Of a DNA stretch of 64,000 bases, positions 1 through 10,301 are shown piece by piece. The translations under genes and the position numbers were made by a program. Each line of letters begins with the position of its first letter. Position 1 is the stretch's first letter. Source of the stretch: Microbacterium maritypicum (GTDB lineage: Bacteria; Actinomycetota; Actinomycetes; Actinomycetales; Microbacteriaceae); contig NZ_CP168030.1 in assembly GCF_041529975.1 (NCBI RefSeq), positions 2,604,001-2,668,000 of the forward strand. Reading direction: 5' to 3'. Under the pieces are notes generated by a model that made no database searches, had not been told where the DNA came from, and saw nothing but the letters and a program-made list of their open reading frames with translations.

Positions 1-395
1 GCCTGTCGATTCCCGCAGGGCACAGGCTCGTGGCGACCGACGAAGGCGGGGCGCAGATCATTGACGCGCAAGGTGTGACCAAGGTGGTCTTTGAGCCGGC
101 TTGGGCCCGCGACGCCAATGGCGAGGCAGTACCAACGCATTACATCGTCGAGGGAACGACCTTGACGCAGATCGTCAAGCATCAGGAGCTCAGCGACGTG
201 GCGTACCCCGTCGTTGCCGATCCTCTCCCCCTGGTCGTCATCGTCGTGACGACGATTGCGATGATCGTCGTTGCCGCGGCGGTACTCGGTGTCGCTACGT
301 GGATCGTTGTCAGCTGGTGGAACACGTGCCGGGCGATGGGGAAGTATCCCGAGCTGTCCACGAAGAATGGCTTCACTGCCAGGTGCGTACGATGA
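1..395 (+). CDS. Hypothetical protein, C-terminal part (5' end outside window)
   Basis: The frame is open from the window edge (first full codon at base 3), so this is the end of a longer gene and the GTG at 30 need not be its start. The visible part has a soluble segment, an AYPVVADP motif, then one strong hydrophobic helix (about 26 residues rich in V, I and A) and a short tail with two cysteines around a GKYPELSTKNGFTA stretch. I recall similar VADP-plus-short-tail ends in secreted actinobacterial proteins of unknown function, but assign none here. Its stop overlaps the next start by ATGA, so the two are probably co-translated. Confidence 0.6.
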   Translation, partial: LSIPAGHRLVATDEGGAQIIDAQGVTKVVFEPAWARDANGEAVPTHYIVEGTTLTQIVKHQELSDVAYPVVADPLPLVVIVVTTIAMIVVAAAVLGVATWIVVSWWNTCRAMGKYPELSTKNGFTARCVR

Positions 396-727
396 CGAGC
401 GCTGAAGGGGCGATCGGAATGCGCGGCTCGGCTTCGTCGATGGTTGGCTATTGCCTGGTCGTTCTCCATTCACTCCTCATCTCGGTCGGGATCGTGCTCG
501 TTGGATGGATGCTATGCGCGGCCGTGGCGTTCGGCGGCGGGACGACGATCGCGATTCCATTTATCGCGACGTTTCGCGGCGCTGCCGGACGGGAATATGC
601 TCCGGCCGTGACGATCACCGGATCCGTAGGCGCCACTGCTCTCCTGATAGTCGCATTGGCAGCGCTCATCACCTTGTTGGTCATCGGAGCGGCCCGCCTG
701 CGGTACCCCCACGGCTCCAACGCCTGA
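392..727 (+). CDS. Small membrane protein, unknown function
   Basis: This 111-residue protein starts at the ATG that overlaps the preceding stop (ATGA at 392-395). Hydrophobic segments at roughly residues 16-50 and 80-103 suggest three membrane helices, with a glycine-rich stretch between them. No family is recognised. The overlap suggests that it works with the upstream single-helix protein. A hairpin follows it, so the pair looks like the end of a transcription unit. Confidence 0.6.
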   Translation: MTSAEGAIGMRGSASSMVGYCLVVLHSLLISVGIVLVGWMLCAAVAFGGGTTIAIPFIATFRGAAGREYAPAVTITGSVGATALLIVALAALITLLVIGAARLRYPHGSNA

Positions 728-737
728 AGTGTGGCAC

Positions 738-773
738 GGCGGCCTCGCGCGGCGATGTGTCGGTGAGGCCGCC
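738..773 (+). terminator. Hairpin after the small membrane gene
   Basis: Perfect 9-bp arms GGCGGCCTC (738-746) and GAGGCCGCC (765-773) enclose an 18-nt loop, 10 nt after the stop codon. There is only a short T-containing tail (GGGTTCTTC), so termination is likely but not certain. Confidence 0.5.
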
Positions 774-840
774 GCGGGTTCTTCGACGCCTGACCGGAAT
801 ACTCACGGCGAGGTCGACCGGGCCCACAGGGAGCCCTCGG

Positions 841-869
841 TACAATCGAACGGTTCACTTTCGGGAGGA
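841..869 (+). promoter_or_regulatory. -10 element and ribosome binding site of the MBL-Rieske gene
   Basis: TACAAT at 841-846 is a good -10 hexamer, and GGGAGGA at 863-869 is a strong Shine-Dalgarno 5 nt before the ATG at 875. I see no clear -35 at standard spacing. Confidence 0.5.
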
Positions 870-874
870 ATGCA

Positions 875-2452
875 ATGCGGATCACGGGACTCGGCCACGC
901 CGGGATGTTCATCGAGACCTTGGGCGGGAACATCATCTGCGACCCGGTCCTCGGGCCTTCTTTCTACGGATCCTGGTTCCCGTTCCCCGACAACCGAGGG
1001 CTCGACTGGGAGCGTTTCGGGCGTGAGGCCGACTTCCTCTGGATCTCGCACCGCCACCGCGACCACTTCGACCCGAAGCTGCTCGAGCGCTACATCCGCA
1101 AGGACATCGAGGTGCTTCTTCCGGAGTACCCGACGGATGACCTCGAGAAGGACATCCGCGCGCTCGGCTACACGAACATCACCTACGCACCCGCGGGTCG
1201 GGTCATCGAGCGCGGTGAGCTCAAGATGATGATCACACCGCTGCGCGCGCCCAGCGACGGTCCGATCGGCGACTCCTCCCTGAGCGTCGACGACGGTACC
1301 GGCTCGGTGCTCAACCAGAACGACTCGCACCCGCTCGACCTCGAGAAGCTGCTCGATTTCGGCAAGCCCGACGCGTACTTCACGCAGGTCTCCGGAGCTA
1401 TCTGGTGGCCCATGGTCTACGACCTGCCGCTGGATGCCAAGCAGAACTTCGCTCGGCTCAAGCGCGAGGCGCAGAACAAGCGCGCCATGTACTACATCGA
1501 GAAGGTCGGTGCCCCGCACGTCTTCCCGATGGCCGGCCCGCCCATGTTCCTCCGCGACGACCTGTTCGACTTCAACGGGCTCGGCAAGAACGGCGAGTCG
1601 ATCTTCACGGATCAGAAGCAGTTCCTCGCGCACATGAAGGAGCTCGCGCCGCAGTACGACGGCCAGCTCTTCATCCCCGGCACCGTGGTCACGGTCGATG
1701 GGGGAGCGGTCACCAGCGAGCAGACCCTCTACACCGAGGCCGAGATCGCGCACATCTTCGATGAGAAGTGGGACTACCTCGAGGAGCAGCGCGCGAGCCG
1801 ACAGCAGGAGATCCGCGATGAGGAGGCCTCTCGTGCCGAGATCATCCCGCCCGCGGAGATGCTCGAAGCCCTCAAGACGTGGTGGGAGCCGCTACTGAAG
1901 AAGTCCCGCACGATCCGGCTCGGCGTCGGTGGCTGCGTGCGCTTCCGCATCGGCGAGCTCGACATGGTCGTCGACTTCCCCCGCGCGAAGGTCCGCGAGT
2001 ACGCGGGCGAGGAGTGCGTGTACTGGTACACCATCCCCGCCGATCTGGTGTCGACCAACATCGTCGACCACGAGATCGACTGGTCGAACTCGATCTTCCT
2101 CTCGATGCAGTTCTCCGTGGGCCGCAGCGGCAAGTTCAACGAGTTCCTGACCACGTTCCTCAAGTGCCTCTCGGTCGACCGCATCGAGTACGTCGAGAAC
2201 TGGTATCAGGAGCAGACCGACCAGACCGAAGACACCGAGATCGGCGACTGGGTCGTTCAGCGTCGCTGCCCGCACCTGCGCGCAGACCTCACCCGCACCG
2301 GCACGGTCGACGAAGACGGCATCCTCACGTGCAGCATGCACGACTGGAAGTGGGATCTGAAGACCGGGCGCTGCCTTTCCACCGCCGGTCACGCGATCCG
2401 TTCGTCGAAGATCGACGACGTCACCGATCCGGTGCTGCGAGAGGCCAGCTGA
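875..2452 (+). CDS. Metallo-beta-lactamase-fold protein with C-terminal Rieske [2Fe-2S] domain
   Basis: The 525-residue protein has two recognisable parts. The N-terminal half is an MBL-fold hydrolase of the UlaG-like type, with HRHRDH at residues 59-64 as the metal-binding HxHxDH motif. The C-terminal end is a Rieske domain with C465-x-H467 and C486-x2-H489, the ligands of a [2Fe-2S] cluster. A middle region (about 340-440) fits neither. Combined Rieske/MBL architectures are known, for example in the CMP-N-acetylneuraminate hydroxylase family, which suggests an oxidoreductase or monooxygenase role, but the substrate is not evident. No reductase or ferredoxin gene is adjacent. It has its own RBS and promoter and seems to be a single gene before the pyr operon. 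Confidence 0.8.
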   Translation: MRITGLGHAGMFIETLGGNIICDPVLGPSFYGSWFPFPDNRGLDWERFGREADFLWISHRHRDHFDPKLLERYIRKDIEVLLPEYPTDDLEKDIRALGYTNITYAPAGRVIERGELKMMITPLRAPSDGPIGDSSLSVDDGTGSVLNQNDSHPLDLEKLLDFGKPDAYFTQVSGAIWWPMVYDLPLDAKQNFARLKREAQNKRAMYYIEKVGAPHVFPMAGPPMFLRDDLFDFNGLGKNGESIFTDQKQFLAHMKELAPQYDGQLFIPGTVVTVDGGAVTSEQTLYTEAEIAHIFDEKWDYLEEQRASRQQEIRDEEASRAEIIPPAEMLEALKTWWEPLLKKSRTIRLGVGGCVRFRIGELDMVVDFPRAKVREYAGEECVYWYTIPADLVSTNIVDHEIDWSNSIFLSMQFSVGRSGKFNEFLTTFLKCLSVDRIEYVENWYQEQTDQTEDTEIGDWVVQRRCPHLRADLTRTGTVDEDGILTCSMHDWKWDLKTGRCLSTAGHAIRSSKIDDVTDPVLREAS

Positions 2453-2476
2453 CCCTCGGGAGCCTCATCGCTCCGA

Positions 2477-2482
2477 TACACT
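2477..2482 (+). promoter_or_regulatory. Putative -10 element of the pyr operon
   Basis: TACACT at 2477-2482 lies 54 nt before the pyrR start. A transcript from here would carry the PyrR-binding hairpin in its leader. No convincing -35 is seen. Confidence 0.4.
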
Positions 2483-2505
2483 GGCATGACAAGCAACCTT
2501 TAACA

Positions 2506-2521
2506 CCGTCCTGTGAGGCGG
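2506..2521 (+). promoter_or_regulatory. PyrR-binding hairpin in the pyr leader
   Basis: The segment CCG-T-CC-TGTGA-GG-CGG folds into a hairpin: CCG (2506-2508) pairs with CGG (2519-2521), T2509 is bulged, CC pairs with GG, and TGTGA is the loop. This matches the known PyrR recognition form UCCNGNGAGGC. It ends just before the pyrR Shine-Dalgarno (AAGGGAG, 2524-2530). In actinobacteria a site so placed is thought to repress translation when PyrR binds with UMP, rather than act by attenuation. I see no antiterminator/terminator pair here, which agrees with that. Confidence 0.7.
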
Positions 2522-2536
2522 AGAAGGGAGCGGCCG

Positions 2537-3067
2537 ATGAGCATGCGCACCGTGCTGCACGAAGCCGACATCTCACGAGCGCTGACCCGTATCGCGCACG
2601 AGATCCTCGAGTCCAATCGAGGCGCCGAGAGCCTCGTCCTGCTGGGCATTCCGACCCGGGGCGTCACTCTCGCCCACCGACTCGGCCTGCTGATCAGCGA
2701 GATCGCACAGCAGTCCGTCCCGGTCGGATCGCTCGATGTCACGCTGTTCCGCGATGACCTCGCCAAGCACCCGACCCGTTCTCCGCAGCCGACCGAGATC
2801 CCGGTGGGCGGCATCGACGGCAAGACCGTCGTCCTCGTCGACGACGTGCTCTTCTCCGGTCGCAGCATCCGCGCTGCTCTCGACGCGATCCAGTCCATCG
2901 GACGCCCCGCCGTCGTGCGCCTCGCGATCCTCGTCGACCGCGGGCACCGCGAGCTTCCGATCCGTCCGGACTTCATCGGCAAGAACATCCCCTCCGCCCG
3001 CACCGAGCGGGTCAACGTGCGCCTCCTCGAGAACGACGGGGCCGAAGAGGTGACGATCGGCGAATGA
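2537..3067 (+). CDS. pyrR: Bifunctional pyr operon regulator / uracil phosphoribosyltransferase
   Basis: PyrR binds pyr mRNA in response to uridine nucleotides and also makes UMP from uracil and PRPP. The 176-residue protein has the PRPP-binding motif [13 protein letters not shown] at about residues 98-110 and the expected family length. I chose the ATG at 2537, which has an AAGGGAG Shine-Dalgarno 6 nt upstream, over an in-frame GTG at 2513 that lies inside the PyrR hairpin. It is the first gene of pyrR-B-C-x-carA-carB-pyrF, and its stop overlaps pyrB (ATGA). Confidence 0.95.
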   Translation: MSMRTVLHEADISRALTRIAHEILESNRGAESLVLLGIPTRGVTLAHRLGLLISEIAQQSVPVGSLDVTLFRDDLAKHPTRSPQPTEIPVGGIDGKTVVLVDDVLFSGRSIRAALDAIQSIGRPAVVRLAILVDRGHRELPIRPDFIGKNIPSARTERVNVRLLENDGAEEVTIGE

Positions 3068-4029
3068 GACACCTCCTCGACACCCGCACCCTCGACAGGA
3101 CCACTGCCCTGCGCATCCTCGACATCGCCGAAGACATGTCCGACACACAGTCGCGCGAGGTCAAGAAGCTCCCGACCCTGCGGGGCAAGACGGTCGTCAA
3201 CCTCTTCTTCGAGGACTCGACGCGCACGCGCATTTCGTTCGAAGCCGCCGCCAAGCGACTCTCCGCCGATGTCATCAACTTCGCCGCGAAGGGCTCCAGC
3301 GTCTCGAAGGGCGAGAGCCTGAAGGACACCGCGCAGACGCTCGAGGCGATCGGTGCCGATGCGGTCGTGGTCCGTCACCCGGGCTCCGGTGCGCCACAGA
3401 CCCTCGCGACCAGCGGGTGGATATCGGCGGGGGTCGTGAACGCCGGCGACGGCACCCATGAGCATCCGACCCAGGCTCTGCTCGACGCCTTCACCATCCG
3501 CAAGCGTCGGTTCGGCGCCGACAGCCGCGGCCAGGACCTGAGCGGAATGCACGTCGTGATCGTGGGCGACGTCCTGCACTCACGGGTCGCCCGCTCGAAT
3601 GTCTGGCTGCTCACCACGCTCGGCGCCGAGGTCACCCTGGTGGCTCCGCCTACGCTGGTTCCGCAGAACGTCTCGCTCTGGCCGGTCCGGGTCGTGTACG
3701 ACCTCGATCACGCGCTGGCGGACGAGCCGGACGCGGTGATGATGCTGCGCATCCAGCTCGAACGGATGAACGCCGCGTATTTCCCGACTGAGCGGGAGTA
3801 TTCCCGCCGCTGGGGCCTGGACGCGCGGCGAGTGGCGGCTCTTCCGGGCGGTAGCATTGTGATGCACCCCGGACCCATGAACCGGGGACTGGAGATCTCT
3901 TCGGAAGCAGCCGATTCCCCCCGTTCGACGGTGCTGGAACAGGTCACGAACGGGGTGTCCGTCCGCATGGCGGTGCTGTACCTGCTTCTGGCAGGAGAAC
4001 GAGACGACGAACGAGGGGGAGACCTGTGA
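3064..4029 (+). CDS. pyrB: Aspartate carbamoyltransferase catalytic subunit
   Basis: This enzyme catalyses the committed step of pyrimidine synthesis, carbamoyl phosphate plus L-aspartate to N-carbamoyl-L-aspartate. The 321-residue protein has the carbamoyl-phosphate motif STRTR at residues 52-56 and the HPGPMNRG motif near the C terminus. No pyrI regulatory subunit follows, as in other actinobacteria where control is through PyrR. It overlaps pyrR by ATGA and pyrC by GTGA. Confidence 0.97.
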   Translation: MRHLLDTRTLDRTTALRILDIAEDMSDTQSREVKKLPTLRGKTVVNLFFEDSTRTRISFEAAAKRLSADVINFAAKGSSVSKGESLKDTAQTLEAIGADAVVVRHPGSGAPQTLATSGWISAGVVNAGDGTHEHPTQALLDAFTIRKRRFGADSRGQDLSGMHVVIVGDVLHSRVARSNVWLLTTLGAEVTLVAPPTLVPQNVSLWPVRVVYDLDHALADEPDAVMMLRIQLERMNAAYFPTEREYSRRWGLDARRVAALPGGSIVMHPGPMNRGLEISSEAADSPRSTVLEQVTNGVSVRMAVLYLLLAGERDDERGGDL

Positions 4030-5330
4030 ACGAGACCCTCGTCATCACCGGCGCACAGCTTCTCGGTGCCGAGAGCGCCGACATCATCATCGAGGACGGC
4101 CGGATCGCCGAGATCGGCAGCGGGTTGAGCCGCTCAGGCGCGCGCGTCGTCGACGCGGCGGGACTCGTCGCGCTGCCCGGACTCGTCGACCTGCACACGC
4201 ATCTGCGCGAACCGGGCTACGAAGCCTCCGAGACGATCCTCACCGGCACGAGGGCTGCGGCCGCCGGCGGCTTCACGGCCGTCTTCGCCATGCCCAACAC
4301 CTCGCCGGTCGCCGACACCGCGGGTGTGGTCGAGCAGGAGCTCGCCCTCGGTGAAGCAGCCGGCTACGCCACCGTGCAGCCCATCGGCGCGGTCACCGTC
4401 GGCCAGAAGGGTGAGCGTCTCGCCGAGCTGGGCGCCATGGCGACCTCCCGCGCGCAGGTCCGCGTCTTCAGCGACGACGGCTTCTGCGTGTTCGACCCGC
4501 TGATCATGCGTCGTGCGCTGGAGTATGTGAAGTCCTTCGGGGGAGTCATCGCCCAGCACGCGCAGGATCCCCGCCTCACCGAGGGCGCCCAGATGAACGA
4601 GGGCACGGTCTCGGCAGAGCTGGGCCTCGCAGGCTGGCCCGCCGTCGCCGAAGAGTCGATCATCGCCCGCGACGTGCTGCTCGCGGAGCATGTCGGCTCG
4701 CGCCTGCACGTGTGCCACCTCTCGACCGCGGGGTCGGTGGACATCATCCGCTGGGCCAAGAAGCGCGGCATCGATGTCACGGCCGAGGTCACCCCTCATC
4801 ACCTGCTGCTGACCGACGAGCTGGTGCGCGGATACGACGCGCGGTACAAGGTCAACCCGCCGCTGCGCCGGGAAGAGGATGTGCTCGCCGTGCGCGAGGG
4901 CCTCGCCGACGGCACGATCGACATCGTGGCCACCGACCACGCCCCGCACCCGAGCGAACACAAGGCGTGCGAGTGGCAGGCTGCCGCGAACGGCATGGTG
5001 GGCCTCGAGAGCGCGCTGCGCGTCGTGCACCAGTCGATGGTGCAGACCGGACTGCTGGAGTGGTCCGATGTCGCACGCGTGATGAGTGCGACGCCGGCGC
5101 GCATCGGCCGACTCGCCGGTCACGGCACCCCGCTCGAGGTCGGTCAGCCGGCGCAGATCACGCTCTACGACGCCTCCGTCGACGGCGTCTTCACCGAAGC
5201 GGATCTGCACGGCCGCAGTGTGAACTCGCCGTACCTCGGCAGGGCTCTTCCCGGACGGGTCGAATACACGATCCACGGGGGCGTCCTCACGGTCGACGGC
5301 GGCAACGTCGTCGAGGAGCTCGGCGCATGA
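4026..5330 (+). CDS. pyrC: Dihydroorotase
   Basis: This zinc amidohydrolase closes N-carbamoyl-aspartate to dihydroorotate. The 434-residue protein (GTG start overlapping the pyrB stop) has [10 protein letters not shown] with the first metal ligands H57 and H59, KVNPPLR for substrate binding, and ATDHAPH carrying the catalytic aspartate. The length fits the class I bacterial enzyme. It overlaps the next gene by ATGA. Confidence 0.96.
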   Translation: MNETLVITGAQLLGAESADIIIEDGRIAEIGSGLSRSGARVVDAAGLVALPGLVDLHTHLREPGYEASETILTGTRAAAAGGFTAVFAMPNTSPVADTAGVVEQELALGEAAGYATVQPIGAVTVGQKGERLAELGAMATSRAQVRVFSDDGFCVFDPLIMRRALEYVKSFGGVIAQHAQDPRLTEGAQMNEGTVSAELGLAGWPAVAEESIIARDVLLAEHVGSRLHVCHLSTAGSVDIIRWAKKRGIDVTAEVTPHHLLLTDELVRGYDARYKVNPPLRREEDVLAVREGLADGTIDIVATDHAPHPSEHKACEWQAAANGMVGLESALRVVHQSMVQTGLLEWSDVARVMSATPARIGRLAGHGTPLEVGQPAQITLYDASVDGVFTEADLHGRSVNSPYLGRALPGRVEYTIHGGVLTVDGGNVVEELGA

Positions 5331-5839
5331 GCGCTCGGGATCTCGCCGTCGCGATCACGATCGCGGTCGCGCTCCTGGTGCTGCTCACAATGCTCTTCGC
5401 CTGGCGACGACGAATTCGCCGCGACTCCGTGTTCACGGCCCCGCTGGGGGTTCCGGAGCATGCGGAGGTCTCCCGCCGCGACGAGGTGCTGTACGTGTCG
5501 ACGACACGGCACGAGCAGCCGCTCGAGCGTCTGGCGGTGTCGCCCCTCGCGTACCGGGCCCGCGGCGAACTCGCCCTCACGGATCGCGGCATCGCCCTCT
5601 GCCTCGACGGCGAGCCGACGGTGTTCCTCGCGAGCGTCCGGCTCGTCGCCGTCGACCGCGCCACGGTCACGATCGACCGGGTCGTCGAGCCCGGCGGCCT
5701 CGTGCGCATCGCCTGGAACATCGACGACGACACGATCGTCGACAGCTACCTGCGGCTCGCCACCGGCGACCCGCGGACTCTCATCTCCGACCTGCAGCGG
5801 CTCGTCCCCGCCGCCCCCGACACAGGAGCAACGTCATGA
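5327..5839 (+). CDS. Conserved membrane-anchored protein of actinobacterial pyr operons
   Basis: The 170-residue protein has one N-terminal membrane helix (about residues 7-26), an RRRIRR basic stop-transfer, and a soluble beta-rich domain of about 130 residues that is probably cytoplasmic by the positive-inside rule. It sits between pyrC and carA with ATGA overlaps on both sides. Mycobacterium has an uncharacterised membrane or export protein (Rv1382) at the same place. Its function is unknown; the conserved position suggests a link to pyrimidine or carbamoyl-phosphate synthesis. Confidence 0.8.
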   Translation: MSARDLAVAITIAVALLVLLTMLFAWRRRIRRDSVFTAPLGVPEHAEVSRRDEVLYVSTTRHEQPLERLAVSPLAYRARGELALTDRGIALCLDGEPTVFLASVRLVAVDRATVTIDRVVEPGGLVRIAWNIDDDTIVDSYLRLATGDPRTLISDLQRLVPAAPDTGATS

Positions 5840-7014
5840 CACTCTCGACACCCCCCGGACAGGCCCCCGCGGCCCAGCTCCCCGATCCCGCCGTCCTCGT
5901 CCTGGAAGACGGCACCCGCCACACCGGACGCGCCTACGGCGCCCGCGGACGCACCCTGGGCGAAGTCGTCTTCGCGACCGGCATGTCCGGTTACCAGGAG
6001 ACGATCACAGACCCCTCCTACGCGGGCCAGATCGTCCTGCAGACGGCACCGCACATCGGCAACACCGGCATGAACGACGAGGATGCGGAATCCCGTCGCA
6101 TCTGGGTCTCCGGATACATCGTGCGCGACCCCTCGCGTGTGGTCTCCAACTGGCGTGCGAACGCCTCGCTCGACGACGTGCTCGTCGAGGACGGCATCGT
6201 GGGCATCAGCGGCATCGACACCCGGGCGATCACCCGCCACATCCGCTCGGCCGGCTCCATGCGCGGCGGGATCTTCTCCGGCCCGGATGCCGCCCTCGAT
6301 CCGGAGGAGCAGGTGCGCATCGTCCGAGAAGCGCCCGAGATGGCGGGACGCAACCTCTCCGCCGAGGTCTCGGTCGACGTCGCGACCATCACCACGGCGA
6401 TGGGCAACCGGATCGGCAACCTCGCCGTCCTCGACCTCGGCGTGAAGCAGGCGACGATCGACAACCTCGCCGCCCGCGGCTTCGAGGTGCACGTGCTTCC
6501 GCAGGATGTCACGATCGACGAGATCCGGGCGATCGACCCCGTGGCGGTCTTTTACTCGAACGGCCCCGGTGACCCCGCGGCCTCCGGCGACCACGTCGAG
6601 CTGCTCCGCTCGGTGCTCGATGACGGCCTCCCGTTCTTCGGCATCTGCTTCGGCAACCAGCTGCTCGGCCGCGCGCTCGGTCTCGGCACCTACAAGCTGC
6701 CCTTCGGCCACCGCGGTATCAACCAGCCGGTGCTCGACAAGCAGACCGGCAAGGTCGAGATCACGGCTCACAACCACGGCTTCGCGGTCGAGGCGCCCCT
6801 GGAGGGCTCCTTCGACAGCCCGAACGGCTACGGCAAGGTCGAGGTCAGTCACGTCGGCCTCAACGACAACGTCGTCGAGGGCCTCCGCGCCCTCGACATC
6901 CCGGCCTTCTCGGTGCAGTACCACCCCGAGGCGGCGGCCGGCCCGCACGACGCCAACTACCTCTTCGACAGGTTCCGCGACCTGGTCATCGCCAGCCAGA
7001 AGGACTCCAAGTAA
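5836..7014 (+). CDS. carA: Carbamoyl-phosphate synthase small (glutaminase) subunit
   Basis: CarA hydrolyses glutamine and channels ammonia to CarB to make carbamoyl phosphate for pyrimidines and arginine. The 392-residue protein has the CPSase small-subunit N-terminal domain (MSGYQE motif) and a class I glutamine amidotransferase domain with nucleophile C271 in GICFGNQ. Its catalytic His and Glu lie in QYHPEA near the end. The stop overlaps carB by one base (TAATG). Confidence 0.97.
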   Translation: MTLSTPPGQAPAAQLPDPAVLVLEDGTRHTGRAYGARGRTLGEVVFATGMSGYQETITDPSYAGQIVLQTAPHIGNTGMNDEDAESRRIWVSGYIVRDPSRVVSNWRANASLDDVLVEDGIVGISGIDTRAITRHIRSAGSMRGGIFSGPDAALDPEEQVRIVREAPEMAGRNLSAEVSVDVATITTAMGNRIGNLAVLDLGVKQATIDNLAARGFEVHVLPQDVTIDEIRAIDPVAVFYSNGPGDPAASGDHVELLRSVLDDGLPFFGICFGNQLLGRALGLGTYKLPFGHRGINQPVLDKQTGKVEITAHNHGFAVEAPLEGSFDSPNGYGKVEVSHVGLNDNVVEGLRALDIPAFSVQYHPEAAAGPHDANYLFDRFRDLVIASQKDSK

Positions 7015-10000
7015 TGCCCAAGCGCGACGACATCAACTCCGTCCTCGTCATCGGCTCCGGCCCGATCGTCATCGGTCAGGCCTGCGAGTTCGACTACTCC
7101 GGCACCCAGGCGTGCCGCGTGCTCCGTGAAGAGGGTGTCCGGGTCATCCTGGTCAACTCCAACCCGGCCACGATCATGACCGACCCCGACTTCGCCGACG
7201 CGACCTACATCGAGCCGATCACCTGGCAGGTCATCGAGACGATCATCGCCAAGGAGCGCCCCGACGCGATCCTCCCGACCCTCGGCGGCCAGACCGCGCT
7301 GAACGCGGCGATTGAACTGCACAACCACGGCATCCTCGAGAAGTACGACGTCGAGCTCATCGGCGCGAACTTCGAGGCGATCAACAAGGGCGAGGACCGC
7401 CAGATCTTCAAGCAGCTGGTCCTCGATGCCGGTGCCGACGTGGCGGATTCCCGCATCGCCCACACGATGGACGAGGTTCTCGCGGCCGCCGACGAGCTCG
7501 GCTACCCGCTCGTGGTCCGCCCGAGCTTCACGATGGGCGGCCTGGGGTCCGGCTTCGCGTACGACGAGAGCGACCTGCGTCGCATCGCCGGTGCGGGCCT
7601 GCGCGACTCGCCCACCACCGAGGTGCTCCTGGAGGAGTCCATCCTCGGCTGGAAGGAGTATGAACTCGAGCTCATGCGCGACACGGCCGACAACACGGTC
7701 GTGGTCTGCTCCATCGAGAACGTCGACCCGGTCGGCGTGCACACGGGTGACTCGATCACGGTCGCGCCCGCGCTGACCCTCACCGACCGCGAGTACCAGA
7801 AGATGCGCGACATCGGCATCGACATCATCCGTGCCGTCGGCGTCGACACCGGTGGCTGCAACATCCAGTTCGCGGTGGATCCGTCGAACGGCCGCATCAT
7901 CGTCATCGAGATGAACCCGCGCGTCTCGCGCTCCAGCGCCCTGGCCTCGAAGGCGACGGGATTCCCGATCGCCAAGCTCGCGGCCAAGCTCGCGCTCGGC
8001 TACCGCCTCGACGAGATTCCGAACGACATCACCGGCGTGACACCGGCGAGCTTCGAGCCCACGCTCGACTACGTCGTGGTCAAGGTGCCGCGCTTCGCGT
8101 TCGAGAAGTTCCCGGCGGCCGACGCGACGCTGACCACGACCATGAAGTCGGTGGGCGAGGCGATGGCGATCGGCCGCAACTACGCGACCGCGCTGCAGAA
8201 GGCGCTCCGCTCGCTGGAGAAGCGCGGATCCAGCTTCCACTGGGGCCCGGAGGAGCGCTCGGTGGAGGAACTCCTCGAGATCTCGAAGATCCCGACCGAC
8301 GGCCGGATCGTGACGCTGCAGCAGGCGCTGCGCAAGGGGGCGACCGTCGAGCAGGCCTTCGACGCGACGGCGATCGACCCGTGGTTCCTCGACCAGATCG
8401 TGCTGATCAACGAGGTCGCCGAGATCGTGCGCACGGCTCCCGAGCTCGACGCCGCGACCCTCCGGTACGCCAAGGAGCACGGCTTCTCCGACGCGCAGCT
8501 CGCCGAGATCCGCGGCACGAACGAGGCAGAGGTGCGCGGCGTCCGCCACGGCCTCGGCATCCGCCCGGTGTACAAGACGGTCGACACCTGCGCCGGCGAG
8601 TTCCCGGCTCTCACGCCGTACCACTACTCGAGCTACGACTTCGAGACCGAGGTGGCACCGTCCGAGCGGACCAAGGTCGTCATCATCGGCTCGGGCCCGA
8701 ACCGCATCGGTCAGGGCGTCGAATTCGACTACTCGTGCGTGCACGCCTCGTTCGCGCTGTCGGACGCCGGCTTCGAGACCGTGATGGTCAACTGCAACCC
8801 GGAGACCGTGTCGACCGACTACGACACCTCCGACCGCCTGTACTTCGAGCCGCTGACGCTCGAAGACGTGCTGGAGGTGCTCGACGCGGAAGCCGCGAGC
8901 GGAACCATCCTCGGCGTCGTGTGCCAGCTCGGCGGCCAGACGCCGCTCGGGCTCGCGAAGGGCATCGAGGCAGCCGGGTACACGGTGCTCGGCACCAGCC
9001 CCGAGGCGATCGACCTGGCCGAGGAGCGCGAGCTCTTCTCCCGTCTGCTCGACGAGGCAGGGCTCGTGGCGCCGCGAAACGGCACCGCGATCGACGTCGA
9101 GGGCGCCGTACGCATCGCCGAGGAGATCGGCTACCCGGTGCTGGTGCGCCCGAGCTTCGTGCTCGGCGGACGCGGCATGGAGATCGTCTACGACACCGCG
9201 TCGCTGCGTGACTACTTCGTGCGCACCGCGGGCGAGGTCGTCATCGAGGAGGGCAAGCCGCTCCTGGTCGACCGCTTCCTCGACGACGCGATCGAACTCG
9301 ACGTGGACGCGCTCTACGACGGCACCGATCTGTACATCGGCGGCGTCATGGAGCACCTCGAAGAGGCCGGCATCCACTCCGGCGACTCGAGCTGCACCTT
9401 GCCTCCGGTCTCGCTCGGCCGCACCGATGTGGACCGCGTGCGCGAGGCCACTCTGGCCATCGCGAAGGGCGTCGGCGTGCGCGGACTGCTGAACGTGCAG
9501 TTCGCCATCAGCGCCGGTGTGCTCTACGTCATCGAGGCGAACCCCCGCGCCAGCCGGACCGTGCCCTTCGTCTCCAAGGCGCTCGGCATCCCGATGGCCA
9601 AGGCCGCGAGCCGTGTGATGACCGGTTCCACGATCGCCGAGCTGCGCGCCGAGGGCATGCTGCCGGAGCAGGACGGATCCCGCGTTCCGCTCGACGCCCC
9701 GGTGTCGGTCAAGGAGGCCGTGCTCCCGTTCAAGCGGTTCCGTACGGCCGACGGCAAGACGGTCGACTCGATCCTCGGCCCGGAGATGCGCTCCACCGGT
9801 GAGGTCATGGGCATCGACCGCGACTTCCCGACGGCGTTCGCGAAGAGCCAGGCCGCGGCCTACGGCGGCATGCCCACCTCGGGCACCGTGTTCATCTCGG
9901 TCGCCGACTCGGACAAGCGCGCCGTGATCCTGCCCGCGCACCGACTGCAGCAGCTGGGCTTCACGATCGTCGCGACCGAGGGCACCGCCGAGATCCTCTC

Positions 10001-10301
10001 CCGCAACGGCATCGCCGTGACCATCGTCGAGAAGTTCAGTGCGACGCAGGAGTCCGGGGCGAAGAACATCGTCGACCTCATCAACGAGGGGGCGATCGAC
10101 ATCGTCGTGAACACCCCGTCAGGTGGGGCGGCCCGTGCCGACGGGTATGAGATCCGCGCGGCAGCGGTCGCCGCTGACAAGGCCCTGTTCACGACCATGG
10201 CCGTGCTCGGCGCCGCGGTGAGCGGCATGGACGCGGCCCACGAGGGCTTCCAGGTCAAGAGCCTCCAGGAGTACGCGCTGGAGCGGAAGGCGGCACTGTG
10301 A
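7014..10301 (+). CDS. carB: Carbamoyl-phosphate synthase large subunit
   Basis: CarB makes carbamoyl phosphate from bicarbonate, ammonia and two ATP. The 1095-residue protein shows the internal duplication of the family: two ATP-grasp halves, each starting with a VIGSGP or [12 protein letters not shown] motif (near residue 15 and residue 560) and each with an ExNPRxSRS/T motif. The C-terminal MGS-like allosteric domain (about 960-1080) is where UMP or ornithine would act. It overlaps pyrF by GTGA. Confidence 0.98.
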   Translation: MPKRDDINSVLVIGSGPIVIGQACEFDYSGTQACRVLREEGVRVILVNSNPATIMTDPDFADATYIEPITWQVIETIIAKERPDAILPTLGGQTALNAAIELHNHGILEKYDVELIGANFEAINKGEDRQIFKQLVLDAGADVADSRIAHTMDEVLAAADELGYPLVVRPSFTMGGLGSGFAYDESDLRRIAGAGLRDSPTTEVLLEESILGWKEYELELMRDTADNTVVVCSIENVDPVGVHTGDSITVAPALTLTDREYQKMRDIGIDIIRAVGVDTGGCNIQFAVDPSNGRIIVIEMNPRVSRSSALASKATGFPIAKLAAKLALGYRLDEIPNDITGVTPASFEPTLDYVVVKVPRFAFEKFPAADATLTTTMKSVGEAMAIGRNYATALQKALRSLEKRGSSFHWGPEERSVEELLEISKIPTDGRIVTLQQALRKGATVEQAFDATAIDPWFLDQIVLINEVAEIVRTAPELDAATLRYAKEHGFSDAQLAEIRGTNEAEVRGVRHGLGIRPVYKTVDTCAGEFPALTPYHYSSYDFETEVAPSERTKVVIIGSGPNRIGQGVEFDYSCVHASFALSDAGFETVMVNCNPETVSTDYDTSDRLYFEPLTLEDVLEVLDAEAASGTILGVVCQLGGQTPLGLAKGIEAAGYTVLGTSPEAIDLAEERELFSRLLDEAGLVAPRNGTAIDVEGAVRIAEEIGYPVLVRPSFVLGGRGMEIVYDTASLRDYFVRTAGEVVIEEGKPLLVDRFLDDAIELDVDALYDGTDLYIGGVMEHLEEAGIHSGDSSCTLPPVSLGRTDVDRVREATLAIAKGVGVRGLLNVQFAISAGVLYVIEANPRASRTVPFVSKALGIPMAKAASRVMTGSTIAELRAEGMLPEQDGSRVPLDAPVSVKEAVLPFKRFRTADGKTVDSILGPEMRSTGEVMGIDRDFPTAFAKSQAAAYGGMPTSGTVFISVADSDKRAVILPAHRLQQLGFTIVATEGTAEILSRNGIAVTIVEKFSATQESGAKNIVDLINEGAIDIVVNTPSGGAARADGYEIRAAAVAADKALFTTMAVLGAAVSGMDAAHEGFQVKSLQEYALERKAAL

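Noticed and set aside
6957..9941. A 994-codon open frame on the minus strand
   Set aside because: It lies fully across carB, which has all conserved motifs; the antisense product shows no family features.
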